Assembly (NCBI RefSeq): GCF_030068545.1
Contig: NZ_JASJOR010000003.1
Location: forward strand, 310,001 to 374,000
Direction: 5' to 3'
Source: Xanthocytophaga flava
GTDB lineage: Bacteria > Bacteroidota > Bacteroidia > Cytophagales > 172606-1
Length of the DNA: 64,000 nucleotides
Below the pieces are notes generated by a model. That model made no database searches and was not told the origin of the DNA. It saw only the letters and a program-made list of their open reading frames with translations. The position numbers were made by a program, and so were the translations under genes. Below are positions 9,176 through 17,418 of the stretch, piece after piece. The stretch's first letter is position 1. Each line of letters begins with the position of its first letter.

Positions 9176-11419
9176 ATGAGTTTAACACACATTGCCAAAA
9201 TTGCTCAGGAACTGTCCATTACAGCTAAGCAGGTAGAAGCCACAATTACCTTGCTTGATGACGGTGGTACAGTACCTTTTATTTCCCGCTATCGGAAAGA
9301 AGTAACCGGATCTCTGGATGAAGTTGCAATTGCTGCTATTCGTAATCGTATCGAGCAACTTCGTGAACTGGATAAGCGTCGTGAAACGATTCTAAAATCT
9401 ATTAGTGACCAGGGTAAACTAACACCAGAACTGGAAACGGCCATTCATGCAGCAGAAACAATGGCTGTCCTGGAAGATATCTATTTACCTTACAAGCCGA
9501 AAAAACGTACTCGTGCAACTATTGCAAAGGAAAAAGGATTAGAACCTCTGGCAGATATTATCTTTGAACAACAAACGACTGTTAATCCTCTGGCCGAAGC
9601 AGAGAAATTTGTGGATGCAGAAAAACAAGTTGCTTCTGTAGATGAAGCACTGGCTGGAGCACGCGATATCATTGCTGAACGTGTAAATGAAAATGCAGAA
9701 GCACGGGCTGCTGTGCGTGATCTTTTCTGGAAGAAAGGAACGTATAGCAGTAAGGTGATTCCTGGCAAAGAAGAAGAAGCTCAAAAATATAAAGACTACT
9801 TTGAATGGAGTGAATCGGTTTCCTCTGCTCCATCCCATCGGGTGCTGGCCATGAGAAGAGGGGAGAAAGAAGGATTTCTTTTATTAGATACGGCTCCTGA
9901 AGAGGAAGAAGCAATCGAATTACTGGAAAGACAGTTTATTCAGAATCGTAGTGGTAGCGCAGATCAGGTAAAACTAGCGGTAAAAGATTCGTATCGTCGC
10001 TTGTTAAAACCATCCATGGAAACAGAAATTCGCCTGATGTCCAAGAAGAAAGCTGACGAAGAAGCTATTCGGGTATTTGCTGATAACCTGCGTAACCTGT
10101 TGATGGCGGCACCTATGGGTGAACGAAACATTCTGGCTATTGACCCGGGTTTCCGTACAGGTTGTAAAGTGGTTTGCTTAAACCGGCAGGGTAAGCTATT
10201 GCATAATGATGTGATTTATCCTGAGTTTCCAAATAAAAAACAGGATGCTATTCATACAGTTATGGCATTGTGTGCTCGCTATGAAGTTGAAGCTATTGCT
10301 ATTGGTAACGGAACTGCTGGTCGTGAAACGGAAAGTTTTGTACGTAGTATTGGTTTACCAAACACAATACAGATTGTAGTAGTAAATGAAAGCGGTGCTT
10401 CTATTTATTCTGCATCTGATGTTGCTCGCGAAGAATTTCCGGATTATGATGTAACCGTTCGGGGTGCGGTTTCTATCGGGCGTCGTCTGATGGACCCACT
10501 GGCGGAGCTGGTTAAGATTGATCCAAAATCGATAGGTGTTGGACAATATCAGCATGATGTGGATCAGTCTGCATTGAAACAGAGTCTGGATGATGTGGTA
10601 ATGAGTTCAGTAAATGCTGTAGGAGTAGAAGTCAACACTGCTAGTAAGCAGTTATTAACCTATGTATCAGGTTTAGGGCCACAACTTGCTCAGAATATTA
10701 TTGATTATCGGAATACCAATGGTCCATTTAAAACCCGTGAAGAATTAAAGAAAGTACCACGTCTGGGTTCAAAAGCATTCGAACAGGCAGCTGGTTTCCT
10801 ACGGATTCGCAATGCGGAAAATCCACTGGATTCTAGTGCTGTACACCCCGAAAGATATGATCTGGTAAACAAGATGGCTACAGACTTGAATAGTTCTGTA
10901 AAAGATCTGATGAAGACAGATAGCTTGCGAAAACAATTGGTTTTAGCCAAATACCAGAGTGAAGAAGTAGGATTACCTACGTTACAGGATATCGTTTCCG
11001 AATTGGCTAAACCAGGTCGTGACCCTCGTGAGCAATTTGAGACTTTCCAGTTTGCCGATGGTGTTAATTCCATGGAAGATTTACGTGTTGGAATGAAACT
11101 GCCAGGTATAGTTACCAATGTAGCGGCCTTTGGTGCCTTTGTTGATATTGGTGTTCACCAGGATGGATTAGTGCATATCAGTGAGTTGTCAGACAAATAT
11201 GTTTCTAATCCAAATGAGGTTGTCAAAGTACAGCAGAAAGTTGAAGTAACTGTAATGGAAGTGGATATTGCACGTAAGCGAATTGCTCTTTCTTTAAAGA
11301 CTGGTAAACCAATTGATAAAGCAGGTGCTGGAAAGACGAAAGAACGTTCGCAGAAAAATGCAGAACCAGAAAACGATCTGCAAACAAAATTGGCTCAGTT
11401 GAGAAGCAAATTTAAGTAA
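9176..11419 (+). CDS. tex: Tex family RNA-binding/transcription accessory protein
   Basis: A 747-residue protein containing the full Tex architecture: N-terminal helical Tex domain (FISRYRKE near the start), YqgF/RNase H-like domain (ILAIDPGFRTGCK at about 325), helix-hairpin-helix region (YVSGLGPQLAQNI), and a C-terminal S1 RNA-binding domain (GIVTNVAAFGAFVDIG, DGLVHISELS). Tex is a cytoplasmic nucleic-acid-binding protein related to eukaryotic Spt6 and affects transcription. The frame is open up to a TTG at 9050, but the first 42 codons carry a promoter-like sequence and do not resemble Tex, so the ATG at 9176 is chosen. It is followed by its own terminator. Confidence 0.96.
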   Translation: MSLTHIAKIAQELSITAKQVEATITLLDDGGTVPFISRYRKEVTGSLDEVAIAAIRNRIEQLRELDKRRETILKSISDQGKLTPELETAIHAAETMAVLEDIYLPYKPKKRTRATIAKEKGLEPLADIIFEQQTTVNPLAEAEKFVDAEKQVASVDEALAGARDIIAERVNENAEARAAVRDLFWKKGTYSSKVIPGKEEEAQKYKDYFEWSESVSSAPSHRVLAMRRGEKEGFLLLDTAPEEEEAIELLERQFIQNRSGSADQVKLAVKDSYRRLLKPSMETEIRLMSKKKADEEAIRVFADNLRNLLMAAPMGERNILAIDPGFRTGCKVVCLNRQGKLLHNDVIYPEFPNKKQDAIHTVMALCARYEVEAIAIGNGTAGRETESFVRSIGLPNTIQIVVVNESGASIYSASDVAREEFPDYDVTVRGAVSIGRRLMDPLAELVKIDPKSIGVGQYQHDVDQSALKQSLDDVVMSSVNAVGVEVNTASKQLLTYVSGLGPQLAQNIIDYRNTNGPFKTREELKKVPRLGSKAFEQAAGFLRIRNAENPLDSSAVHPERYDLVNKMATDLNSSVKDLMKTDSLRKQLVLAKYQSEEVGLPTLQDIVSELAKPGRDPREQFETFQFADGVNSMEDLRVGMKLPGIVTNVAAFGAFVDIGVHQDGLVHISELSDKYVSNPNEVVKVQQKVEVTVMEVDIARKRIALSLKTGKPIDKAGAGKTKERSQKNAEPENDLQTKLAQLRSKFK

Positions 11420-11478
11420 CGGCTGATAAAGCGAGCAATTTGCTTAAAATGAGAAAGTTGCTTTAAAAATAGATAAAG

Positions 11479-11504
11479 AAAGGCTGGCCGTAATGTCAGC
11501 CTTT
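11479..11504 (+). terminator. Intrinsic terminator of tex
   Basis: An 8-bp stem AAAGGCTG/CAGCCTTT is followed by TTTTTGTT, the classical shape of a Rho-independent terminator. Confidence 0.85.
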
Positions 11505-11838
11505 TTGTTATCTTAATGTAATGTATTGGTTAATTTTTGCTAAAAACAAGTCATTTCTTTGTAAAAAACATAAGTTTATTTTGAGGGTCGTTACTTGTAT
11601 TTTTTCTGGGTGAGTAAAATGTAAATAACTATAAATCAGTGTAAAACCTTTTTGGTGGCTTTAAAAAACAGTACTATATCATTGAATTGATATTTATTTT
11701 TATAGATGGTGTTTGAAAAAAAGGAAGAATAGAGAAATTGAAGTTTACAAATAATGCATTTTTTTCAAAAACAGAAAAGAAGGTATATGTGTATGAAAAT
11801 GAGTGAATTGTGACTTTACAGGCAAGGGGTAGATATAG
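11505..11838. other. AT-rich intergenic stretch without recognisable genes
   Basis: Both strands carry only short open frames with low-complexity translations (runs of Phe, Lys, Ile). Nothing resembling a protein family, tRNA or repeat is visible until the promoter-like box at 11839. Confidence 0.5.
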
Positions 11839-11965
11839 TATCTTTGTAATGTAAATCAAGCAGATATATCTTCAGATGTAAGTCTGATTAAAATATAAAA
11901 ATACGAATTTAGGTTGTAAGTGGTTTGTTACTGAAATTCTCCGAAGGTGTCCTTCGGAGAATTTT
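11839..11965 (+). ncRNA. Candidate small RNA with promoter box and terminator
   Basis: An exact -7 box TATCTTTG lies at 11839-11846, and an orphan hairpin with 14-bp perfect arms (11934-11947 and 11951-11964) followed by TTTTCGTTTT lies 90 bp downstream. The interval has no plausible ORF and no forward-strand gene follows, because the next gene is on the opposite strand. The pair of signals would define a transcript of about 115 nt. The -33 element is weak (TTTAC, spacing 18). The hairpin could alternatively be just the terminator of the reverse-strand metallochaperone gene, which ends at 11992. Low confidence. Confidence 0.3.
11934..11965. terminator. Hairpin terminator between convergent units
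   Basis: Arms AAATTCTCCGAAGG (11934-11947) and its complement (from 11951) enclose a 3-nt loop. T-runs on the forward side and A/T flanks on both sides let it work in both directions; it certainly sits in the right place for the reverse-strand gene ending at 11992. Confidence 0.75.
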
Positions 11966-11991
11966 CGTTTTACTAGGGTGATACGATTGAA

Positions 11992-13188
11992 CTAATGTGG
12001 GAAATGATCGGTGAATTTGTGACCATTATACATCTGTAGAACCTCAAATGGAGTACATAGGCATAAACCAAGTTCCTGCTTGATGATTTTTTCTTCTATA
12101 TCCTGACCAATAATTACCAACTCATTTATACGATCACCAAAGTCACTATTCCATCGTTCCTGTATGAGTTGTTTGTTTTCCTGATATGCCGGATGTTGTT
12201 CTCTTTTTGCTTCAGGCATAGAAGCCCACCATATACCAGCCGTTTCCGCTCGTAATGATCCGCCTGCCTGGCTCCAGCTTAGTGCTACACTGGGACGAGA
12301 GGCCAGCCAGAATAGACCTTTACTTCGAATAATATTGGCAGGCCAGTTCGCATTCAAGTAGTTCCAGAATCTTTCAGGGTGGAATGGCAGTCGGGATCGG
12401 AATACAAAAGAGCTAATACCATACTCTTCGGTTTCTGGTGTATGCGTTTTTTGTAACTCTTCCTGCCATGCTGGCGAATTTTCAGCTTCTTCCAATGTAA
12501 AAAGTTGAGTATGAAGAATCTCTTTTAACTCAACCTGTCCATACTGTGATTCAATAATACGGGCTTTAGGATTAAGCTTCTGTAGAATAGCTTTTAGTTC
12601 ACCCAATGTTTGTGGTGTTACCAAATCTTCTTTATTCAAGATAATGACATTGGCAAATTCAATCTGTTCTGTGAGTAAGTTAACGATTGGGCGATGGTCA
12701 TCTTCTGTTTCATTTAGTTTTCTGTCTGTAACAGTTTCATTGCTTCCATAGTCTCTGGCAAAATTAAATGCATCCACTACTGTAACCAATGTATCCAGTT
12801 GCGAAAACCTGGAAAGATTAACACCTGATTGTTCATCTACAAAAGTAAAGGTTTGAGCAACGGGCAGTGGTTCTGAGATTCCTGAGCTTTCAATTAGCAG
12901 ATAATCAAATCTTCCTTCTTTTGCAAGTTTCTCGACTTCCTGTATTAAGTCTTCCCGTAATGTGCAACAAATGCAGCCATTTGACATTTCAACCAGTTTT
13001 TCTTCGGTTCTGGATAAAGTATTTTCTCTTTGTACAGTCTGAGCATCCATGTTGACTTCACTCATATCATTGACAATAACGGCCACCTTCAGATTTTCTC
13101 TGTTATGAAGAATATGATTCAGGAGAGTAGTTTTACCTGCTCCCAAAAAGCCGCTGAGAACAGTGACAGGCAATTTTTTAACTTCTTG
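11992..13188 (-). CDS. COG0523/CobW-family GTP-binding metallochaperone
   Basis: A 398-residue P-loop GTPase: Walker A GFLGAGKTT at 14-22, the COG0523 metal-binding motif CICC at 73-76, ESSGISEP switch region, NKED guanine motif, and a CobW C-terminal domain (SFVFRSRLPFHPERF). The family delivers zinc, cobalt or other metals to client proteins; large members of this shape are commonly zinc-responsive. The frame continues upstream to 13263, but that extension is encoded by the palindrome at 13217-13265, so the ATG at 13188 is the likely start. The palindrome would be a fitting operator for a Zur/Fur-type repressor, though this is inference. It diverges from the M28 peptidase gene. Confidence 0.92.
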   Translation of the reverse strand, partial: QEVKKLPVTVLSGFLGAGKTTLLNHILHNRENLKVAVIVNDMSEVNMDAQTVQRENTLSRTEEKLVEMSNGCICCTLREDLIQEVEKLAKEGRFDYLLIESSGISEPLPVAQTFTFVDEQSGVNLSRFSQLDTLVTVVDAFNFARDYGSNETVTDRKLNETEDDHRPIVNLLTEQIEFANVIILNKEDLVTPQTLGELKAILQKLNPKARIIESQYGQVELKEILHTQLFTLEEAENSPAWQEELQKTHTPETEEYGISSFVFRSRLPFHPERFWNYLNANWPANIIRSKGLFWLASRPSVALSWSQAGGSLRAETAGIWWASMPEAKREQHPAYQENKQLIQERWNSDFGDRINELVIIGQDIEEKIIKQELGLCLCTPFEVLQMYNGHKFTDHFPH

Positions 13189-13203
13189 CATAAGAATAAG
13201 TAG

Positions 13204-13235
13204 TTGGTTACTTGAACGATGGATTTTTACTTTTG
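13204..13235 (+). promoter_or_regulatory. Candidate promoter of the M28 peptidase gene
   Basis: TTG at 13204-13206 and TACTTTTG at 13228-13235 (exact TAnnTTTG) are 21 bp apart, matching the Bacteroidota promoter layout. Transcription would start near 13242, leaving a leader of about 88 nt before the ATG at 13330. Confidence 0.5.
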
Positions 13236-13265
13236 CAATATTGTTGCAAAAGTAAAAATCCATCG
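13217..13265. promoter_or_regulatory. Perfect 22-bp inverted repeat, candidate operator
   Basis: Arms 13217-13238 and 13244-13265 are perfectly complementary around the 5-bp spacer TATTG. The core reads TTTTGCAA-tattg-TTGCAAAA, the size and symmetry of a binding site for a Fur/Zur-type dimer. Each arm includes a TACTTTTG box (13228-13235 forward; 13254-13247 reverse), so promoter boxes for both divergent genes are inside the palindrome and face each other. It lies 29 bp upstream of the metallochaperone ATG and 65 bp upstream of the M28 peptidase ATG. It is not a terminator, because no gene ends here. Confidence 0.7.
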
Positions 13266-13329
13266 GAACTTTTAAAAAAAATCCTACATTCGTTATCGCA
13301 ACACCAATTGATCAAACCAACCATTCATC

Positions 13330-15429
13330 ATGAAGAAAACTTTCTGGAGACTTTCTATCGGTCTCTTTGTAGTAGCAGGAGCCAATACTCTCAATGCTCA
13401 ATCATTAACGGGCTTTCTACCTTCTCAGCAGGCAAAAGAACAAGAAGCTGAAAAACTTTTTTTGCAGAAACCTAAGCCTGAAGTCTATAAAAAACATCTG
13501 GAAGCATTGACTCGTGTACCACATTCTGCAGGTACTCCTGAGAATGCTCAAGTACGAGCATATATTGTAGATATCATGAAAAAAGCAGGCTGGCAGGTAG
13601 AAGAACCTGCCTATGACATTTTTATGCCTGTGTCTCCTGGTGAAAATACAGTTGAAATTATCACACCTGAGAAAATAAAATTAAATACTACTGAAACACC
13701 AGTAGATGCTTTTTCAGGCCAACCTCGTGTTACAGGTGGTTGGAACTCATTTTCCGGTTCTGGAGATGTAACAGCAGAAGTAGTGTATGCTAATTTTGGT
13801 ACAAAAGAAGATTTTGAAAAGCTGGAGTCAATGGGAGTTTCTGTTAAGGGTAAAATTGTCATAGCCAGATATGGTGGGAACTTTAGAGGATACAAGGCCA
13901 AACATGCTCAGGCACATGGTGCTGCCGGAGTAATAATCTATACAGATCCGATAGATGCTGGCTATATGAAGGGCATTACTTATCCGGAAGGACCTCAGGC
14001 AAATGATTCCTATATTCAGAGAGGATCTTTATTGACAGTAGATTTTACAGGTGATCCTTTGACTCCTTTTGTGCCTGCATTACCATTAGATGGAAAGAAA
14101 AAAATAGAACGCTTATCTCCGGATAAAGTAGATTTACATAAAATTCCGGTTACTCCAATTTCTTATGGTGCTGCCAAAGAAATTCTAACCCGAATGACAG
14201 GACAGAGCGTGCCTGCTGGCTGGCAAGGGGCTTTGCCTTCTGCCTATCGGATTGAAGGAGGGAGTAAACTAAAAGTACATTTAAAAGTAGAGCAAAAGAA
14301 TGACTTTACCAGAGTCACTAATGTGATTGGTACACTCAAAGGTAGTGAGTTCCCCGATGAGTGGATTATTCTGGGATCACACTATGATGCATGGGTTCAT
14401 GGAGCAACAGATCCAAATAGTGGAACCTCTATGCTCATTTCTGTAGCAGAAGCACTGGGAGAGCTGGCAAAGGCAGGTTACAGACCTAAACGCAGTATTA
14501 AAATCTGTCATTGGGATGCTGAGGAATTTGGGGTAATCGGATCGACAGAATGGGTTGAGCAATTTAAAGAAGAATTGTCTGCTAAAGCTGTTGCTTATAT
14601 GAATGCAGATGCAGCTGTATCAGGTAAGTCCTTTGGAGGGGCTTCTTCCCCATCGTTGAAACAATTGTTAAAAGATGCTACACAGATGGTTTCGTATCCG
14701 GGTTCTGATAAGACAGTCTATCAGCAGTGGGCAGGAGCTAAATCTGAACCTGAAGTAGGAAATCTGGGCGGGGGGTCGGATCATATTGCTTTTTATATGT
14801 ATGTTGGTGTGCCTTCGTGGGGTGGGGGAACAGGTGGTGTAACGCCTTATCACTCAGCTTATGATAATTTCGAATATTACTCCCGCTTTGTTGATCCGAC
14901 TTTTCAGATGGGACCAATGGTTTCACAGATTTTTGGTGTTATGGCCATGCGATTGGCTAATGCAGAAGTGATTCCTTATGATGTAAGTAGATATGCAACA
15001 GACCTGGAAAAGCATTTGAGTACTATTGAGAAAACTATAAAAGTGTATTCTCCTGCTTATTCGTGTGAAAAGCTAATGACAGCTGTTCATGAACTTGGAA
15101 AGAATATTGAATCATATAATGCTGCACAACAAAAATATATTCAGGCCAATAAGAGTGTTAAAAACACAACTGCAGAATTAAATAAAATTCTTATTTCTCT
15201 GGAGAAGTCATTTATTGATGCACAAGGTATGGCCTATGGCAAATGGTATCAATCCTTGTATGCCTCTCCTGATCCCTACAGTGGATATGCCTCCTGGATG
15301 TTACCAGGTTTTATGTATGAGGCATCTTTAAAATCAACAGCCAACCTGCCTCAGTTAGAGGCTCGCTATCTGAAAGCTATTCAATCTTTAAATGAAAAGG
15401 TAGTAGATCTGACTAAAAAGTTAGGATAG
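13330..15429 (+). CDS. Secreted M28 family metallopeptidase (glutamate carboxypeptidase II-like)
   Basis: A 699-residue protein with a signal peptide (cleavage after LNAQ, about residue 24), a PA domain inserted at about 120-310 (GKIVIARYGG, HGAAGVIIY), the M28 zinc peptidase core, and a C-terminal TfR-type dimerisation domain. Zinc and catalytic residues can be placed: H351 (GSHYDAW), D361 (DPNSG), the E398-E399 pair (WDAEEFG), an Asp in NADAAVSG and a late His (TPYHSAYD). This is the full glutamate-carboxypeptidase II layout and suggests an exopeptidase acting in the periplasm or outside. It is divergent from the metallochaperone gene and shares its palindromic control region; both products depend on zinc, so joint regulation would make sense. 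Confidence 0.93.
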   Translation: MKKTFWRLSIGLFVVAGANTLNAQSLTGFLPSQQAKEQEAEKLFLQKPKPEVYKKHLEALTRVPHSAGTPENAQVRAYIVDIMKKAGWQVEEPAYDIFMPVSPGENTVEIITPEKIKLNTTETPVDAFSGQPRVTGGWNSFSGSGDVTAEVVYANFGTKEDFEKLESMGVSVKGKIVIARYGGNFRGYKAKHAQAHGAAGVIIYTDPIDAGYMKGITYPEGPQANDSYIQRGSLLTVDFTGDPLTPFVPALPLDGKKKIERLSPDKVDLHKIPVTPISYGAAKEILTRMTGQSVPAGWQGALPSAYRIEGGSKLKVHLKVEQKNDFTRVTNVIGTLKGSEFPDEWIILGSHYDAWVHGATDPNSGTSMLISVAEALGELAKAGYRPKRSIKICHWDAEEFGVIGSTEWVEQFKEELSAKAVAYMNADAAVSGKSFGGASSPSLKQLLKDATQMVSYPGSDKTVYQQWAGAKSEPEVGNLGGGSDHIAFYMYVGVPSWGGGTGGVTPYHSAYDNFEYYSRFVDPTFQMGPMVSQIFGVMAMRLANAEVIPYDVSRYATDLEKHLSTIEKTIKVYSPAYSCEKLMTAVHELGKNIESYNAAQQKYIQANKSVKNTTAELNKILISLEKSFIDAQGMAYGKWYQSLYASPDPYSGYASWMLPGFMYEASLKSTANLPQLEARYLKAIQSLNEKVVDLTKKLG

Positions 15430-15443
15430 ACTAGTTGTATCTT

Positions 15444-15495
15444 AACAAAGAAGTCCAGATCTCGTCAATTACAGTGAGATCTGGACTTCTTTGTT
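15444..15495 (+). terminator. Terminator of the M28 peptidase gene
   Basis: A perfect 20-bp stem (15444-15463 with 15476-15495) and 12-nt loop begin 15 bp after the stop codon. The right arm ends in TTCTTTGTT. Confidence 0.85.
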
Positions 15496-15759
15496 ATACT
15501 TTATATAATTGAAATTTGCAAATTGATTTTATATAAAAACTTGCATTTTAGATAGTAAAAAACTTTTTAGTGTTTTTTGGAAAGAGAAATTCTTTTCTAA
15601 AAGATTTGCTTTTGATGCTAAATGGAGGGGTTAGATCCACTTGAATAACTATGTGAGATTATTTTTGCAGATGTGATTATTGTAGAATCTTACAATCGGA
15701 TTCTATTTTAGATGGGAAATTTTATATTTGGTTATCACAAACTCCTAACTTAATTAAAC
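15496..15759 (+). promoter_or_regulatory. Upstream region of the M43 peptidase gene with two -7 boxes
   Basis: Two exact TAnnTTTG matches are present, TATTTTTG at 15660-15667 and TATATTTG at 15723-15730. The second is 30 bp before the ATG and is the better promoter candidate. No coding region is visible. Confidence 0.4.
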
Positions 15760-16725
15760 ATGAAAAAACTGCTTCTACCTTGCCTGATTATGGCATTGAC
15801 TTTTGTGTCTTGTCATAAAGATGAAATTGAGTCTCAAAGCTCTGATATCACTATTGCTCCGACTGCACGTAAATGTGCTTCTATGGAACTGCTTGCCATT
15901 CAACTAAAGAATGATCCTGCTATGGCAGACAGAATGTTGCAAATAGAATCATTTACCAATAAGGTACTAAAAGAGCATAAGGCGGCTCGTCTGGTAAATG
16001 GTGTAATAGAGATACCTGTTGTTGTCAATGTCCTTTATAGAACTGCAGCAGAAAACATATCTGATACTCAGATACAATCTCAGATTGATGCATTAAATGA
16101 AGACTATAATGCAACCAATGCTGATTTCACGCTTGTTCCGGCAACTTTCTCAGGTGTAAAAGCCAACGTTGGAATTCGGTTTGTACTAGACCAGACCGTT
16201 CGTAAATCCACCAACAAGAGGTCATGGAATACCAATGATTACATGAAAATATCATCACGCGGTGGAATCGACCCTACTTCGTCTGCTACTAAATTGAATT
16301 TATGGGTATGTACCTTGTCAAATGATATTTTGGGGTATGCTCAGTTTCCTGGCGGAGCCTCTGCTACGGATGGCGTCGTGATATTAAATACAGCCTTTGG
16401 TCGCACCGGCACTGCTGCTGCACCGTTTAATAAGGGGAGGACAGCAACCCACGAAGTGGGACATTGGCTGAATCTGCGCCATATATGGGGTGATGCAACC
16501 TGTGGAACTGACTACGTCAATGATACTCCATTGCATAATACAGCTAATTATGGTTGTCCGGCTGCTGGTCACAAATCTACCTGTACAGGTACACCTGTAG
16601 AAATGACAATGAATTACATGGATTATACAGATGATGCCTGTATGTATATGTTTTCCAATGGACAAAAATCAAGAATGTTAGCTACTTTCGTTTCAGGAGG
16701 ACCACGTTATAGCTTTGCTCAATAA
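15760..16725 (+). CDS. M43 (pappalysin/cytophagalysin) family zinc metalloprotease lipoprotein
   Basis: A 321-residue protein with a lipoprotein signal (FVSC, lipidated Cys18). HEVGH at 231-235 with H241 gives HExxHxxNxxH; the Gly normal at the third position of the metzincin motif is Asn, a variation I recall in other Bacteroidota members. The metzincin Met-turn is the NYMDYTDD segment at about 285-292. Cysteines at 39, 184, 248, 266, 275 and 294 may form the disulfides typical of M43B. It is a probable outer-membrane- or periplasm-anchored endopeptidase without T9SS signal. It is transcribed alone from a promoter at about 15723. Confidence 0.9.
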   Translation: MKKLLLPCLIMALTFVSCHKDEIESQSSDITIAPTARKCASMELLAIQLKNDPAMADRMLQIESFTNKVLKEHKAARLVNGVIEIPVVVNVLYRTAAENISDTQIQSQIDALNEDYNATNADFTLVPATFSGVKANVGIRFVLDQTVRKSTNKRSWNTNDYMKISSRGGIDPTSSATKLNLWVCTLSNDILGYAQFPGGASATDGVVILNTAFGRTGTAAAPFNKGRTATHEVGHWLNLRHIWGDATCGTDYVNDTPLHNTANYGCPAAGHKSTCTGTPVEMTMNYMDYTDDACMYMFSNGQKSRMLATFVSGGPRYSFAQ

Positions 16726-16737
16726 TGTCAGTTTTTG

Positions 16738-16767
16738 ATAGGTTGTTGTATACATACAACAACCTAT
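16738..16767 (+). terminator. Terminator of the M43 peptidase gene
   Basis: The 14-base arms ATAGGTTGTTGTAT and its complement nearly touch (2-base centre) and are followed by a T-rich tail (TATTATTTTTT). Confidence 0.8.
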
Positions 16768-16934
16768 TATTTTTTATCTGTTCTCCTCATTTGTTTCTCT
16801 ACAAGTTTCCCTCCATTCAGAAATTCATCGTTAGATTCTTCCATCCTGATTAGAAGTTAGATTCTTTTATTTTTTATATCGATTCTACAGAACCAAACTA
16901 TCTATCTACCAGTGATATAATAATTTTTTAGTTA

Positions 16935-16984
16935 AGATAATTAATTATATTTTCAAAATATTTTGAAAATATAATTAATTATCT
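16935..16984. repeat. Perfect 50-bp palindrome without spacer
   Basis: Bases 16935-16959 are exactly complementary to 16960-16984, centred on CAAAAT|ATTTTG. The palindrome contains only one C or G per 6-25 bases. It is not directly after a gene stop (the M43 terminator is 170 bp upstream), and its right half holds the -33 element of the downstream promoter, so an operator or cruciform role is more likely than termination. Confidence 0.85.
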
Positions 16985-16993
16985 GTAGTTTTG
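16962..16993 (+). promoter_or_regulatory. Promoter of the tandem membrane-protein pair
   Basis: TTTG at 16962-16965 and TAGTTTTG at 16986-16993 (exact TAnnTTTG) are separated by 20 bp, the expected Bacteroidota spacing. The expected start site near 17000 lies 54 bp upstream of the ATG at 17054. Confidence 0.6.
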
Positions 16994-17053
16994 AATCGTT
17001 CAACAAGAACAAAAAGCATCAGAAAAACTAATCACAAGCAGAAGCCATTTTAT

Positions 17054-17410
17054 ATGAATGTGATTGCTTACCTAATATATTTAGCTATAACCTATTGGGT
17101 TACAGTACATGTAGGACTCAGTTTTTACAAGCATGGAAGACTTTATCTTCTTTCTCTTTTTCACAATGATGAAAAGATTAGTGATAGTATCAATCGATTA
17201 CTGCTTGTTGGATACTATCTGCTTAATTTAGGCTACGTAGCTATTATGATACGTTTCTGGGACTCTGTTACTTCCTGGCAAACATTGGTTGCTAGTGTAA
17301 GTACTATGGTAGGAAAGATCATGTTAACACTGGCTATTATCCACTTTATCAATATGACAGTACTTCTGTTTTTTAGTAAATCATATCATACATCTACTCA
17401 TTCCAAATAA
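17054..17410 (+). CDS. Small membrane protein, paralogue 1
   Basis: I do not recognise the family. The protein of 118 residues has three predicted membrane helices (about 5-24, 53-72 and 88-108). The frame also extends to a TTG at 16991, but that codon lies within the -7 box, so the ATG at 17054 is preferred. It is clearly related to the next gene: both contain YLIYL near the N-terminus, a short hydrophilic segment with LFH or IFH, a Ser-x-N-[RK]-L motif, and GYYLLNLGY or GFYLLNLGF. The two genes are 8 bp apart and must be cotranscribed. No catalytic or binding residues can be named. Confidence 0.7.
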   Translation: MNVIAYLIYLAITYWVTVHVGLSFYKHGRLYLLSLFHNDEKISDSINRLLLVGYYLLNLGYVAIMIRFWDSVTSWQTLVASVSTMVGKIMLTLAIIHFINMTVLLFFSKSYHTSTHSK

Positions 17411-17418
17411 ACACTTTT

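Noticed and set aside
11674..11859. A 61-codon reverse-strand open frame downstream of tex
   Set aside because: Its translation is a low-complexity run of Phe, Ile and Ser in AT-rich DNA, as expected by chance.
13189..13263. N-terminal extension of the metallochaperone
   Set aside because: It is encoded by the palindromic control region; the P-loop protein begins naturally at ATG 13188.
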